Positions 17,167 through 26,303 of a stretch of 64,000 nt of DNA are shown piece by piece; the stretch's first letter is position 1, and every line of letters begins with the position of its first letter. The stretch is taken from assembly GCF_021391675.1 (NCBI RefSeq), contig NZ_CP090095.1:2299501-2363500 (forward strand), in the 5' to 3' direction. Source of the DNA: Neorhizobium galegae (GTDB lineage: Bacteria > Pseudomonadota > Alphaproteobacteria > Rhizobiales > Rhizobiaceae). The notes under the pieces are model-generated. The model saw only the letters and a program-made list of their open reading frames with translations, ran no database searches and was not told the DNA's origin. A program made the position numbers and the translations under genes.

Positions 17167-17925
17167 ATGAACGACGGGCCGGATATGGCAAACGAGCAGC
17201 CCGAGGCGGATGAGGGCGCAGAGCGCTCGCAGCCGATTTTCAATCTTCCGCGGAGCCTTGTCGTGACGCTGGCTCTGCTTGCGGTCATCTACATCGTGCA
17301 GGACTATCTGCTGGACGAGGATACGCGCGCCTATATGGTCGTCAATCTGGCGTTCTCGCCGTTGCGTTACGTCTATCCGCTCGGCGAGCAGGGCTTTGCA
17401 TGGGCGTGGACGCCGGTCACCTACTCGCTTCTGCACGGCGGCATCGAACACATCCTCTTCAACGCGCTTTGGCTGATGGCCTTCGGGGCGCCGGTCGTGC
17501 GACGGATCGGCACCCTGCGCTACGTGATCTTCTGGATCCTCTCGGCGGTGGCCGCCGCTTTCTTCCATGCCGCGCTCAACTGGGGCAACGAGACGCTGCT
17601 GATCGGCGCATCGGGGGTCGTCTCGGCGCTGATGGGGGCCGCCTGCCGTTTCGCCTTCCCGGAACGTCGGGGCTATGATCGAACCCACGGCCATCTCTAT
17701 CCGCGTCAGTCGATCCTCGGCTCCTTCCGCAACCGCACCGTGGTGATCTTCACTGCCATGTGGTTCGCCGGCAACCTGCTGATCGCCTTCGGGGTGACGC
17801 TGTTCGGCGCGGATATGGGACCGATCGCCTGGGATGCGCATATCGGCGGCTTCCTGTTCGGCTTCCTCCTGTTCGGTTTTTTCGATCCTTTGCCACGCCG
17901 CGTCATGCCGCTCGCGCGTCCTTGA
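17167..17925 (+). CDS. Rhomboid-family intramembrane serine protease
   Basis: The 252-aa integral membrane protein has six or seven helices after a 28-residue acidic cytosolic N-terminus. The rhomboid catalytic dyad is intact: Ser149 in LIGASGVVSALMGA and His225 in DAHIGGFLFGF, with HGGIEHILFNALWL as the conserved helix-2 motif. It would cleave transmembrane substrates within the inner membrane. GGAAGGGG precedes the ATG. A CBS-domain gene follows on the same strand after 130 bp. The substrate is unknown. Confidence 0.93.
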   Translation: MNDGPDMANEQPEADEGAERSQPIFNLPRSLVVTLALLAVIYIVQDYLLDEDTRAYMVVNLAFSPLRYVYPLGEQGFAWAWTPVTYSLLHGGIEHILFNALWLMAFGAPVVRRIGTLRYVIFWILSAVAAAFFHAALNWGNETLLIGASGVVSALMGAACRFAFPERRGYDRTHGHLYPRQSILGSFRNRTVVIFTAMWFAGNLLIAFGVTLFGADMGPIAWDAHIGGFLFGFLLFGFFDPLPRRVMPLARP

Positions 17926-18055
17926 TCTCTTTCTTGATCTCTTTCCCGCCTCGCTCTACACTTCCGCATACGTGCAGGGACGGTTCCTCCACCCGGGCGC
18001 TTTGCTTTTCGGGAACGGACGATGTCCAAGCCGAACTGGTAGCGAGGAGAGAGCC

Positions 18056-18490
18056 ATGGCAATAGTCGTCAAGAACATGCTGGATGCAAAGGGGCGTGAC
18101 GTGGTGACCGTCGGTCCCGACAAGACGCTGCTCGAAGTCGCCGGGATCCTCAACGACAAGAAGATCGGTGCCGTCGTGGTGACCGGCATGGAAGGCCGCA
18201 TCGCCGGCATCTTCACGGAACGCGATCTGGTGCGCGCCGTCGCCAGCAAGGGCGCTGCCGTGCTCGATCAACCGGTCAAGTCGGCGATGACCACTGCGGT
18301 GCAGCGCTGCAAGGACGAAACGACTGTCGATGAACTTATGGGGATGATGAGCTCCGGCCGTTTCCGCCACGTGCCCGTCGAGCAGGACGGCAAGCTCGCC
18401 GGCATCATCTCGATCGGCGACGTGGTGAAGTCGCGCATCCGCGAGATCGAACAGGAGGCCGAACACATCAAGGCCTATATCGCCGGCTGA
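18056..18490 (+). CDS. Tandem CBS-domain protein, 144 aa
   Basis: The protein is a single pair of CBS domains (residues ~5-62, KGRDVVTVGPDKTLLEVAGI; and ~72-130, KDETTVDELMGMMSSGRFRH), which fold into a Bateman module that binds adenine nucleotides. It has no attached enzyme or channel. Free-standing CBS pairs of this size are conserved in rhizobia and are thought to regulate partner enzymes by sensing energy charge. The ATG at 18056 has a GAGGAGAG site. An intrinsic terminator follows at once. Confidence 0.92.
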   Translation: MAIVVKNMLDAKGRDVVTVGPDKTLLEVAGILNDKKIGAVVVTGMEGRIAGIFTERDLVRAVASKGAAVLDQPVKSAMTTAVQRCKDETTVDELMGMMSSGRFRHVPVEQDGKLAGIISIGDVVKSRIREIEQEAEHIKAYIAG

Positions 18491-18500
18491 TATTTGGCCG

Positions 18501-18526
18501 AGCCTCGCCGAAAGGCGAGGCTTTTT
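18501..18526 (+). terminator. Intrinsic terminator of the CBS gene
   Basis: A perfect 9-bp stem AGCCTCGCC/GGCGAGGCT with a GAAA loop is followed by TTTT, 10 bp after the stop codon. Confidence 0.9.
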
Positions 18527-18553
18527 ACATGCGTGGCGAGGCCAGCCGCCCGC

Positions 18554-19513
18554 TCAGCGCGCGAAAACTTCCTGCATGCGCTTCAGCGCCGAGATCTGCG
18601 CCATCGTCTCCGTATAGCCGCGGTCGATCGCTTCGCCGGCGCGGTGGAATTCGGACAATCCGATATCGGCAAGCCGCGGATGCAGCGCCAGATCCGGCGG
18701 ATCGCCTGCGAGACGCGCCCGGGAAATGCGCTCCTGGATGATATTGAAGGCCTGCACCATGGTGCCGGTCATGCCGACGCGAACGTCATCGGCTTTCCTG
18801 CGGCCGTCATCGATCGGCTGGACGCTCGCATTGTGCTTGACGACGGCCGAGCGACCGAAAATCTCGTAGTTCAGGTTGACGGCGACCACGAGCGGCTGTT
18901 CGTAGGCGCGGCAGACGGAGGTCGGCACCGGGTTGACGAGAGCGCCGTCGACCAGCGTGCGGTTGTTGCATTTCACCGGTTCGAAAATGCCGGGCAGGGC
19001 GTAGGAGGCGCGAAGCCCGGTGATCAGCGAACCGCTGGAGATCCACACTTCATGGCCGGTGTGAAGTTCTGTTGCCACGGAAACGAACGGGCGGTCGAGA
19101 CCCTCTATCGACAGACCCTCGAGATGTTCCTGCATCCGCTTGGTCAGCCGCATGCCGCCGAAAAGGCCACCGCCGCCGATCGTCAGATCAAGAAGGCCGG
19201 CGATGCGGCGCATGGTGAGCGAGCGGGCGAAGTTCTCAAGCTCGTTGAGCTTGCCGGCAAGATAACATCCGCCGACCAGGGCGCCGATCGAGGTGCCGGC
19301 GATCATGCCGACTTCGATGCCGGCCTCGTCGAGAGCCCTGAGGACGCCGATATGAGCCCAACCGCGCGCAGCGCCGCCGCCAAGGGCGAGGGCAAGCTTT
19401 GCTTTTTTGGGGGCTTCGATAGTGGGAGGAGGGGTCGGTTCGAGAACTTTCGTTTCGCCGCCTTCGGCCGGTGCCGCAAGCGGATCGTGACGGTTCCAAC
19501 TCCAGTTCAGCAT
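18554..19513 (-). CDS. Patatin-like phospholipase family protein
   Basis: The 319-aa protein has the patatin core: the oxyanion loop GGGAARGWAHIG, the nucleophile elbow GTSIGALVGG (Ser75) and the catalytic Asp in LVDGALVNPVP. It is therefore a predicted Ser-Asp dyad lipid acyl hydrolase. It has no signal peptide, and the N-terminal ~35 residues are Pro-rich. The length is typical of the short RssA-like bacterial group. The start ATG 19513 has GGAGGG upstream; the open frame extends to a TTG at 19540. It lies 108 bp downstream of hisI on the same strand. Confidence 0.92.
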   Translation of the reverse strand: MLNWSWNRHDPLAAPAEGGETKVLEPTPPPTIEAPKKAKLALALGGGAARGWAHIGVLRALDEAGIEVGMIAGTSIGALVGGCYLAGKLNELENFARSLTMRRIAGLLDLTIGGGGLFGGMRLTKRMQEHLEGLSIEGLDRPFVSVATELHTGHEVWISSGSLITGLRASYALPGIFEPVKCNNRTLVDGALVNPVPTSVCRAYEQPLVVAVNLNYEIFGRSAVVKHNASVQPIDDGRRKADDVRVGMTGTMVQAFNIIQERISRARLAGDPPDLALHPRLADIGLSEFHRAGEAIDRGYTETMAQISALKRMQEVFAR

Positions 19514-19621
19514 CGACAAAAACCCTCCACAGCTGAACAAACCCCGGTCTGTCGATTAACGCACCGACAGGTTTCAAAATCGTTTATTCAGTCGAGACCT
19601 GCCAAAAAACGGGGCAGATCC

Positions 19622-20083
19622 CTAAATGGTTCCTTGATCCGAATAGACGACACCCGGGTCAAAATGACGCTGATCGTCGGTGATTTCAAGAACCGCCCGC
19701 CCATCACTTTGGGTGACAACCCGATAGAAACAGGAGCGGCGTCCCGTGTGGCATGTGGCGTCATGTCCTGCGACCGAGACCTTGAGCCAGACGGCGTCCT
19801 GATCGCAGTCGGTGCGCAGTTCATGAACGGTCTGGAGATTGCCGGAGGATTCGCCCTTCTTCCAGATCTTGGCACGCGAGCGGCTGTAATAATGGGCGAT
19901 GCCGGTCTCGACGGTCAGCGCCAGCGCCTGCGCATCCATATGCGCGACCATCAGCAGCTCGCCGTCACGGACATCGGTGACGACGGCGGTGACGAGACCG
20001 TTCTGATCGAAGCGGGGGGTGAAGGCGCCAGCGCCTTCGAGTTCCGTCTTGTCGGCGGAAGGCTGGTCGAAAGAAAGCGACAT
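19622..20083 (-). CDS. hisI: Phosphoribosyl-AMP cyclohydrolase HisI
   Basis: HisI opens the purine ring of phosphoribosyl-AMP in the third step of histidine synthesis (cytosol, Zn/Mg dependent). The 153 aa show [12 protein letters not shown], the [16 protein letters not shown] motif, the metal-binding TDCDQDAVW and the C-terminal CHTGRRSCF. It is the monofunctional form, without a fused HisE. An ATG with GGCGGAG upstream is the start. It is 27 bp downstream of folE, so the two are probably co-transcribed, pairing two enzymes that hydrolyse purine-derived rings. Confidence 0.95.
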   Translation of the reverse strand: MSLSFDQPSADKTELEGAGAFTPRFDQNGLVTAVVTDVRDGELLMVAHMDAQALALTVETGIAHYYSRSRAKIWKKGESSGNLQTVHELRTDCDQDAVWLKVSVAGHDATCHTGRRSCFYRVVTQSDGRAVLEITDDQRHFDPGVVYSDQGTI

Positions 20084-20110
20084 CGGCAAACTCCGCCCGG
20101 AAACCACGCC

Positions 20111-20725
20111 TTAGCGGTTCCGGGCCAGCGTAAAGAAACGGGCCTGTTCGGCGGCGTTCGCCTTGAACTCGCCGGTAAATGTCGTCGTCATCGTGTGCGA
20201 GCCCTGCTTCTGCACGCCGCGCATTTCCATGCACAGGTGCTCGGCCTCGATCATTATGGCGACGCCGCGCGGCTTTAAAGTTTCCTCGATCGCATTGGCG
20301 ATCTGCGCCGTCAGGTTTTCCTGGGTCTGCAGGCGACGGCCGAAGATTTCGACGACGCGGGCGATCTTCGAGAGCCCGAGGACGCGGCCGTTCGGCAGGT
20401 AGGCGACATGTGCCTTGCCGATGATTGGCAGCATGTGGTGTTCGCAATGGGAGAAGAACGGGATGTCGCGCACCAGCACGATATCGTCATAGCCAGAGAC
20501 TTCCTCGAAAGTGCGGCCGAGCACGTCTTCCGGCGACTGTTCGTAACCGGCAAACAGTTCGCGATAGGCGGCGGCGACGCGCTTCGGGGTATCGAGCAGG
20601 CCTTCGCGGGCCGGATCGTCACCTGCCCAGCGCAGCAGAACACGCACCGCTTCTTCGGCTTCCTGCTGCGAGGGGCGGACCTGCTTCTCTTTCGAAGCCG
20701 GGAAATTCTTCACAATGGCATCCAT
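20111..20725 (-). CDS. folE: GTP cyclohydrolase I
   Basis: FolE converts GTP to 7,8-dihydroneopterin triphosphate, the entry step to folate. The 204-aa chain has the Zn-site motif [11 protein letters not shown], the GTP-binding [16 protein letters not shown] and QTQENLT, and the C-terminal zinc Cys region [20 protein letters not shown]. In type I enzymes the second Cys usually precedes this last motif (here EHLCMEMRG). GGAGACG precedes the ATG. It is divergent from the Fe-S scaffold gene and first in an operon with hisI. Confidence 0.95.
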   Translation of the reverse strand: MDAIVKNFPASKEKQVRPSQQEAEEAVRVLLRWAGDDPAREGLLDTPKRVAAAYRELFAGYEQSPEDVLGRTFEEVSGYDDIVLVRDIPFFSHCEHHMLPIIGKAHVAYLPNGRVLGLSKIARVVEIFGRRLQTQENLTAQIANAIEETLKPRGVAIMIEAEHLCMEMRGVQKQGSHTMTTTFTGEFKANAAEQARFFTLARNR

Positions 20726-20901
20726 CTATCGTCTCCTGATGCGGTTCAAGGCCGCATCCGACTGGCGTTACTCACGGACTGACCAGCCGCTGGGCACCTG
20801 CGGCTGATTTTTGGGCAATCCGGCGATATCTGACCTTCGGCGAACATTTTTACAAGATATCCTGTTCCGTTTTCGGTAGGATTTCGTGAAAACATCCTTT
20901 C

Positions 20902-20932
20902 TTGATGATCTCGCCCGGACATCACATATAAT
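20902..20932 (+). promoter_or_regulatory. Possible sigma70-type promoter for the scaffold/yidD operon
   Basis: TTGATG and a perfect TATAAT box (20927-20932) are spaced by 19 bp, about 80 bp before the scaffold start codon. The 286-bp folE/scaffold divergent gap holds nothing else I can name. Confidence 0.3.
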
Positions 20933-21011
20933 GGCAGGAACCCTTTTATGGTAGCCCGCCGGACGTGACGCAGTGTTCAACGAGCGACGGCGGTTTCAAA
21001 AGCGAGCCTTG

Positions 21012-21461
21012 ATGGACGACATCTATAACAGCAAGATCCTCGAATTCGCCGCCAACATCACCCATGCGGGGGTGTTGCCCGATGCGGATGCCAGTTCCGA
21101 GAAACACTCGAAGCTGTGCGGCTCGAAGGTGCGCGTGCATTTGAAGATGGACGGCGACCGGGTCACGGACTTCGCCCATGAGGTCCGCGCCTGCGCGCTC
21201 GGCCAGGCCTCGTCCTCGATCATGGCGCGGCATGTGATCGGCGCAACGACTGCCGAAATCCGCAAGGCGCGCCAGGACATGCTCGCCATGCTGAAGGAAG
21301 ACGGCGAGGGGCCGGACGGCCGGTTCGAGGAGATGCGCTACCTGAAGCCGGTCAAAGATTACAGAGCCCGTCATCCCTCCACCATGCTGACCTTCGAAGC
21401 GGTCGTCGATGCGATCGACCAGATCGAGGCGAACGAGCGGTCCGAAGCGGCTACCGTCTGA
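21012..21461 (+). CDS. NifU/IscU-like iron-sulfur scaffold relative lacking the third cysteine
   Basis: The 149-aa protein has the NifU_N fold signature: YNSKILEFAANITHAG, KLCGSKVRVHL (Cys36) and RACALGQASSSIMA (Cys61). These two Cys match the first two cluster ligands of IscU. The third ligand, normally an HC pair near residue 105, reads RARHPSTML here: the His is kept but Cys is absent, and there is no other Cys in the protein. It could still bind a cluster with His or hand over iron, or be a non-assembly paralog. yidD begins 4 bp after its stop, so the two are translated together. Confidence 0.85.
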   Translation: MDDIYNSKILEFAANITHAGVLPDADASSEKHSKLCGSKVRVHLKMDGDRVTDFAHEVRACALGQASSSIMARHVIGATTAEIRKARQDMLAMLKEDGEGPDGRFEEMRYLKPVKDYRARHPSTMLTFEAVVDAIDQIEANERSEAATV

Positions 21462-21465
21462 TCCG

Positions 21466-21843
21466 ATGTGCGACGCTCCCGACTGCGGGCATGACCATTC
21501 CAAGCCCAAGCCCGGCTTGTCCCGCAACTGGTCCGGACCTTTCGCCAAGACGCCCGGCCGGCTGTTCGGCATGGGGCTGATCCGCCTCTACCAGCTGACG
21601 CTGTCCGGCTTCATCGGCAATTCCTGCCGGCATATTCCGACCTGCTCGGAATATGGTTACGAGTCGGTGGCGAGGCATGGGCTGTGGCCCGGCGGATGGA
21701 TGACGCTGTTTCGGGTGGCGCGCTGCGGGCCGGGCGGCACAGGCGGGCTCGATCCGGTGCCGGAAACGCTCGAAGCCCGGCAGCATTGGTGGACGCCGTG
21801 GAGATACTGGCGCCGTCATGTCAAACCGGCATCGCAACCATGA
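21466..21843 (+). CDS. yidD: Membrane protein insertion efficiency factor YidD, with N-terminal Cys/His extension
   Basis: YidD assists YidC/Sec in inserting inner-membrane proteins. The core (residues ~33-110) has the family signature LIRLYQLTLSGFIGNSCRHI, PTCSEYGYESVARHG and ARCGPGGTGGLDPVP. At 125 aa it is longer than the usual 70-90. The extra N-terminus begins MCDAPDCGHDHSKPK, a C-x4-C-x-H-x-H pattern that could bind a metal. The ATG lies 4 bp after the scaffold gene stop. Elsewhere yidD is usually near rnpA/yidC, so this pairing is distinct. Confidence 0.9.
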   Translation: MCDAPDCGHDHSKPKPGLSRNWSGPFAKTPGRLFGMGLIRLYQLTLSGFIGNSCRHIPTCSEYGYESVARHGLWPGGWMTLFRVARCGPGGTGGLDPVPETLEARQHWWTPWRYWRRHVKPASQP

Positions 21844-21850
21844 GTATCCG

Positions 21851-22375
21851 ATGATTACCTATGTCGCGCTGCTTCACAGCATCGTTCTCGGCGGCGGCAA
21901 GCGGGTCGTGATGGCCGACCTGCGCGCCATGGCGGAGGATCTCGGCTACCGGAATTGCCGGACCCTGGTTTCGACCGGCAATCTCGTCTTCGAAACCCGC
22001 AGGTCATCGATCAGTGATCTCGAGCAGAGACTGGAGACCGCCTTCGAAAAGCGGTTCGGCAAACATATCGATATCATCGCAAGAACCGGTGCCGATTGGC
22101 TGAAGCTCGCGGCCGGCAATCCTTTTCCGTCGGGAGAAGGTTCCGAGGTCGGCGTGCGGGTGATGCGACAACCGCTCGACGAAAGCGTCCTGGACCTGCT
22201 CGAGCGCCATCGCGGCGAGGAGAAGATTTCCATCGTCGACGGTAATCTCTGGGTGGATTTCGGCGGCAAGGCGAGCGAGACGCGGCTGCTGTCGGCGATG
22301 ACCACCAGGAAGCTCGGGATCGGCACAATCCGCAATGCCAACACGGTCGGCGGGCTTGCCGAAATGATCGGCTGA
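21851..22375 (+). CDS. DUF1697 family protein
   Basis: The 174-aa soluble protein fits DUF1697: [20 protein letters not shown] at the start, [18 protein letters not shown], then a second half ending [18 protein letters not shown] (usual family ending RNxxTVxKL). The family has no defined activity. It starts 7 bp after yidD and is probably the third gene of that operon. The start codon has little Shine-Dalgarno complementarity, suggesting translational coupling. Confidence 0.85.
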   Translation: MITYVALLHSIVLGGGKRVVMADLRAMAEDLGYRNCRTLVSTGNLVFETRRSSISDLEQRLETAFEKRFGKHIDIIARTGADWLKLAAGNPFPSGEGSEVGVRVMRQPLDESVLDLLERHRGEEKISIVDGNLWVDFGGKASETRLLSAMTTRKLGIGTIRNANTVGGLAEMIG

Positions 22376-22500
22376 GCGGCCGCTCGCCTTTACTAAAACG
22401 CCAAAAGCATTTATCAGCCACGCCGGCTGCGCCTAAAGGCGAACCGCCATTTATTCCAACACCACCCGCATTCGTTGGCGGGACTGGACAGGAGAAAGAC

Positions 22501-24522
22501 ATGTCCCAATCCGTTTCCCTTACATTTCCCGATGGCTCCGTCCGCGTTTTCGACGCCGGCACGACCGGCCGTGACGTTGCCGAGAGCATTTCCAAGTCGC
22601 TCGCCAAGAAGGCTGTCGCCGTCACCATCAATGGCACCGTGCAGGACCTTGCCGAGCCCGTGACCGACGGAAAGATAGAGATCGTCACCCGCACCGACGC
22701 CCGAGCGCTGGAACTTATCCGCCACGACGCCGCCCACGTGATGGCGGAGGCCGTGCAGGAGCTTTGGCCCGGCACGCAGGTCACCATCGGCCCGGTGATC
22801 GAGAACGGATTCTATTACGATTTTGCCCGCAACGCGCCTTTCACGCCGGACGATCTGCCGAAGATCGAGGCGAAGATGAAGGAAATCATCGGCCGCAACA
22901 AACCGTTCACCAAGCAGGTCTGGTCTCGCGAGAAGGCCCGCGAAGTCTTCGCAGCCAAGGGCGAAGGCTACAAGGTCGAGCTGATCGATGCGATCCCGGA
23001 GGACCAGGATCTCAAGATCTATTATCAAGGCGACTGGTTCGACCTCTGCCGCGGTCCGCATATGGCCTCGACCGGCCAGATCGGTACGGCCTTCAAGCTG
23101 ATGAAGGTTGCCGGCGCCTATTGGCGCGGCGATTCGAACAACGCCATGCTGACCCGCATCTACGGCACCGCCTGGGCGACGCAGGAAGAGCTCGACCAGT
23201 ACCTTCACGTACTGGCGGAAGCCGAAAAGCGCGACCACCGCAAACTCGGCCGGGAAATGGACCTCTTCCATTTCCAGGAAGAAGGCCCGGGCGTGGTGTT
23301 CTGGCACGGCAAGGGCTGGCGCATGTTCCAGACGCTGACCGCCTACATGCGTCGCCGGCTTGCCGGCACCTATGAGGAAGTCAACGCGCCGCAGGTTCTC
23401 GATGCCTCGCTCTGGGAGACGTCGGGCCACTGGGGCTGGTACCAGGAGAACATGTTCGCGGTGAAGTCTGCCTATGCCTTCACGCATCCGGAAGACAAGG
23501 AAGCGGACAACCGCGTCTTTGCGCTGAAGCCGATGAACTGCCCGGGACACGTGCAGATCTTCAAGCATGGCTTGAAGTCCTACCGCGAACTCCCTATTCG
23601 GCTTGCGGAATTTGGTCTCGTGCATCGCTACGAGGCATCCGGCGCGCTGCACGGGCTGATGCGCGTGCGCGGTTTCACCCAGGACGACGCGCACGTCTTC
23701 TGCACCGACGAGCAGATGGCCGCCGAATGCCTGCGGATCAACGACCTGATCCTGTCGGTCTACGAGGATTTCGGCTTCAAGGAAGTCGTGGTCAAGCTGT
23801 CGACCCGGCCGGACAAGCGTGTCGGCACCGACGCGCTTTGGGATCGTGCCGAATCCGTCATGCTCGATGTGCTGAAGACGATCGAGGCGCAGTCGGAAGG
23901 CCGCATCAAGACCGGCATCCTGCCGGGCGAGGGCGCGTTCTACGGTCCGAAGTTCGAGTATACGCTGAAGGACGCGATCGGCCGCGAATGGCAGTGCGGC
24001 ACGACCCAGGTCGACTTCAACCTGCCGGAACGGTTCGGCGCCTTCTATATCGACCAGAACTCGGAAAAGACCCAGCCGGTGATGATCCATCGCGCCATCT
24101 GCGGTTCGATGGAGCGTTTCCTCGGCATCCTGATCGAGAATTTTGCCGGCCACATGCCGCTCTGGTTCGCGCCGATGCAGGTGGTGGTGGCGACGATCAC
24201 CTCGGACGCCGACGATTACGGCCGCGAGGTCGCGGAAGCTCTTCGTGATGCGGGCATGGTCGTCGAGACCGATTTCCGCAACGAGAAGATCAACTACAAG
24301 ATCCGCGAGCACTCGGTCACCAAGGTGCCGGTCATCATCGTCTGCGGCAAGAAGGAGGCCGAGGAGCGTTCGGTCAACATCCGCCGCCTCGGCTCGCAGG
24401 CCCAGACCTCGATGACGCTGGACGAGGCGATTGCTTCGCTCAGCCTCGAGGCGACGCCGCCGGATGTGCTGCGCCGTCTCGAAGCCAAGAAGGCCGCGAA
24501 AGCAGCGAAAGCAGCAGCCTGA
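22501..24522 (+). CDS. thrS: Threonyl-tRNA synthetase
   Basis: ThrRS charges tRNA-Thr. The 673 aa comprise the TGS domain (residues ~1-63, [20 protein letters not shown]), the editing domain with [11 protein letters not shown] and CRGPHM, and the class II core. The core has zinc ligands in MNCPGH, motif 2 [20 protein letters not shown] and motif 3 [16 protein letters not shown]-terminal anticodon-binding domain follows. The Lys/Ala-rich tail is ordinary. AGGAG precedes the ATG. No regulatory leader (operator mimic or T-box) is visible in the 125-bp upstream gap. Confidence 0.97.
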   Translation: MSQSVSLTFPDGSVRVFDAGTTGRDVAESISKSLAKKAVAVTINGTVQDLAEPVTDGKIEIVTRTDARALELIRHDAAHVMAEAVQELWPGTQVTIGPVIENGFYYDFARNAPFTPDDLPKIEAKMKEIIGRNKPFTKQVWSREKAREVFAAKGEGYKVELIDAIPEDQDLKIYYQGDWFDLCRGPHMASTGQIGTAFKLMKVAGAYWRGDSNNAMLTRIYGTAWATQEELDQYLHVLAEAEKRDHRKLGREMDLFHFQEEGPGVVFWHGKGWRMFQTLTAYMRRRLAGTYEEVNAPQVLDASLWETSGHWGWYQENMFAVKSAYAFTHPEDKEADNRVFALKPMNCPGHVQIFKHGLKSYRELPIRLAEFGLVHRYEASGALHGLMRVRGFTQDDAHVFCTDEQMAAECLRINDLILSVYEDFGFKEVVVKLSTRPDKRVGTDALWDRAESVMLDVLKTIEAQSEGRIKTGILPGEGAFYGPKFEYTLKDAIGREWQCGTTQVDFNLPERFGAFYIDQNSEKTQPVMIHRAICGSMERFLGILIENFAGHMPLWFAPMQVVVATITSDADDYGREVAEALRDAGMVVETDFRNEKINYKIREHSVTKVPVIIVCGKKEAEERSVNIRRLGSQAQTSMTLDEAIASLSLEATPPDVLRRLEAKKAAKAAKAAA

Positions 24523-24530
24523 TCCAATCC

Positions 24531-24562
24531 CTGACAGCGCCCGTGAACGCGGGTGCTGTCAG
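24531..24562. terminator. Long hairpin after thrS without T tract
   Basis: CTGACAGCGCCCG pairs with CGGGTGCTGTCAG (13 bp, one G-U) around a 6-nt loop, 8 bp after the thrS stop and between convergent genes. Neither strand shows a T run, so it is more likely an RNA 3'-end stabiliser or rho-related structure than a classical terminator. Confidence 0.45.
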
Positions 24563-24624
24563 AAGACGGCAATGTCAGTGGAAAAAAGGCCGTTGGCCGG
24601 TCTGAAGCGACCCGCCGAAATTGG

Positions 24625-25611
24625 CTAGTTCCGGTCGTTAGAAACCGCGCCGGCGACCTGGGGCGTTTCGCGCATCAGCACTTCGACCTCGGTATTGCGG
24701 CCGGCTTTGACGGTGAACGAGCGCTGATAGATCTTGGTCTTGTTGCGGGCGACAGCAAGATATTCGCCCTCTGACAGCACCATGGTCGAGAAAGCGCTGA
24801 CGCTTTCGTTGACGATGTCACCGGCGGCGGTCAGGACGGACCATGCCGTATCCGCAATCGCTTCGCCGCCCGGCTGGGAGACCAGCTTGAGGGTGATCTG
24901 CGCCGCGCGATGCTGCAGCACTGCCTGGGTGAGCTTGCCGGCCTCCACCTGGATATCGGCCCGCACCACCGCGTTGACGCCGCCATATTCCGAAACGACA
25001 TGATAGGTGCCGGCATTCAGCCGCACGACCGTATTCGGCTTCACGTCCGACATAACCAGCGCCCGGTCGCCGTTGTCGCGCACATCGGCCGAATAGACGG
25101 AAAAGCTCAGTTCCTTGGGCGGAATGCGCTGGTCGGTGCCGGCGACCGCATTCAGCACGAAACCGCCGGCATCGAGCACCAGCGTCTGTTTCGGCACGTT
25201 TCCGCTTTCGGGGACCTTCAGTTTCTTGGTAACGCCGGCGCGGCCGAAGGCGCAGTTGACGAAATAGTCGCCGGGGGCGAGCTGGAACGACGCGGAGCCG
25301 CCTTCGGAACTGGCCACCAGCGGCAATTTTCCATCTTCGCCAGCGATCGGGCTGAAGACGCGCCAAGTGAGGCCTTCCTGCATGGGCTGGCCGTCGGACG
25401 TCAGCTTGGCGTCGAACTGCACGTCCCTCGAGAGGGCGCCGGGCGGGCCGCCCGGCAGAGCCGAGAAGGCGTTGAGCTTGGGCATCTTCGCCGTGCTGTC
25501 CAGCGCGCGAAAATTCTTGAAGGCCTCTTCCTGGGCGAATGCGCTGAAAGCTGGGCCGAGAGCCATCGCTCCGGCGAGGAACCAGCGTGCCGCAAGGGAA
25601 GTGCCTGCCAT
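24625..25611 (-). CDS. Periplasmic hypothetical protein with repeated beta-rich modules
   Basis: The 328-aa product has a signal peptide (WFLAGAMALGPAFSAFAQEE, cleavage after AFA). The mature part is built from three or four similar ~80-residue beta modules, each with a motif like SFQLAPGDYFVNCAFG, VVRLNAGTYHVVSEYGG or TMVLSEGEYLAVARNKT. This pattern resembles carboxypeptidase-regulatory or PEGA-like folds. It suggests an envelope structural or carbohydrate-contact protein; the specific role is unknown. The start is the ATG at 25611. The nitroreductase gene is divergent, 105 bp away. Confidence 0.75.
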   Translation of the reverse strand: MAGTSLAARWFLAGAMALGPAFSAFAQEEAFKNFRALDSTAKMPKLNAFSALPGGPPGALSRDVQFDAKLTSDGQPMQEGLTWRVFSPIAGEDGKLPLVASSEGGSASFQLAPGDYFVNCAFGRAGVTKKLKVPESGNVPKQTLVLDAGGFVLNAVAGTDQRIPPKELSFSVYSADVRDNGDRALVMSDVKPNTVVRLNAGTYHVVSEYGGVNAVVRADIQVEAGKLTQAVLQHRAAQITLKLVSQPGGEAIADTAWSVLTAAGDIVNESVSAFSTMVLSEGEYLAVARNKTKIYQRSFTVKAGRNTEVEVLMRETPQVAGAVSNDRN

Positions 25612-25716
25612 CTGTTGTACCGGTTGACTCTTGTTTTCCGAGACGTCACTTGAAGACCAATGACAAGGCAATTTCAAGACCTTCCCGACCGCCAGCTCCA
25701 AATGAAAGCTTTGACC

Positions 25717-26295
25717 ATGCAAATTGACGTTAAACTCATCGATTTTCTGCGCGACAGGCATTCCACGCCGGTCGCCCAGATCAAGGAGCCGGCTCCGTCG
25801 CAGGAAGAACTGCAGGCGATTCTCACCTTCGCAACCCGCATTCCGGATCATGGCAAGCTCGCGCCCTGGCGCGTCATCGTCTATCGCGGCGACGTGCGCA
25901 GAACGCTCGGCGAACAGTTTCTGGCCCTGTCGCTGAAGAAGACGCCCGACATGGCCGAGGCCGCCAGCCAGGCGGAGCTGACGCGCTTCACCCGTGCGCC
26001 GCTGGTCGTCGCCGTCGTCAGCACCGCGGCGCCGCATCCAAAGATCCCCGAATGGGAGCAGGTGCTTTCGGCCGGCGCCGTCTGCTTCAACATGCTGATG
26101 GCTGCCAGCGCGCATGGCTATGTCGCCAACTGGCGTACCGAATGGGTCGCCTATGACGACGAGGCGCTGGCGCTTCTCGGTGTGAAGCCGGGCGAAAAGG
26201 TCGCCGGTTTCATCCATATCGGCTCGAGCGATTTTGCGACGCCGGACCGCCCGCGGCCGGAATTGTCGCAGATCGTCACCTACGCAGGCGAATAG
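25717..26295 (+). CDS. Nitroreductase family protein
   Basis: The ~192-aa flavoprotein has the nitroreductase fold (FMN-dependent NAD(P)H oxidoreductase). Visible are the RHSTPVAQIKEPAPSQEELQ opening and the TRIPDHGKLAPWRVIVYR phosphate/FMN loop, which resembles the YdjA group. The C-terminal region FIHIGSSDFATPDRPRPELS is also conserved. Electron acceptor in vivo is unknown. In-frame ATGs at 25660, 25702 and 25717 are all possible; 25717 best fits the domain edge. A flavin reductase gene follows after 8 bp, so the pair may share reduced flavin chemistry. Confidence 0.88.
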   Translation: MQIDVKLIDFLRDRHSTPVAQIKEPAPSQEELQAILTFATRIPDHGKLAPWRVIVYRGDVRRTLGEQFLALSLKKTPDMAEAASQAELTRFTRAPLVVAVVSTAAPHPKIPEWEQVLSAGAVCFNMLMAASAHGYVANWRTEWVAYDDEALALLGVKPGEKVAGFIHIGSSDFATPDRPRPELSQIVTYAGE

Positions 26296-26303
26296 GGTTT
26301 TCG

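Noticed and set aside
22376..22500. Regulatory leader of thrS
   Set aside because: No T-box or tRNA-mimic operator could be found; only a weak palindromic tendency near the stop of the preceding gene.
22414..24312. Long open frame on the minus strand opposite thrS (632 codons)
   Set aside because: It is the antisense of a certain thrS in high-GC DNA. Its product is His/Arg/Asp-rich without a recognisable fold, and thrS motifs are complete on the + strand.
24625..26217. Single 530-codon minus-strand frame covering the hypothetical secreted protein and the nitroreductase region
   Set aside because: The upstream part is antisense to the nitroreductase. The secreted protein has a proper signal peptide beginning at 25611.
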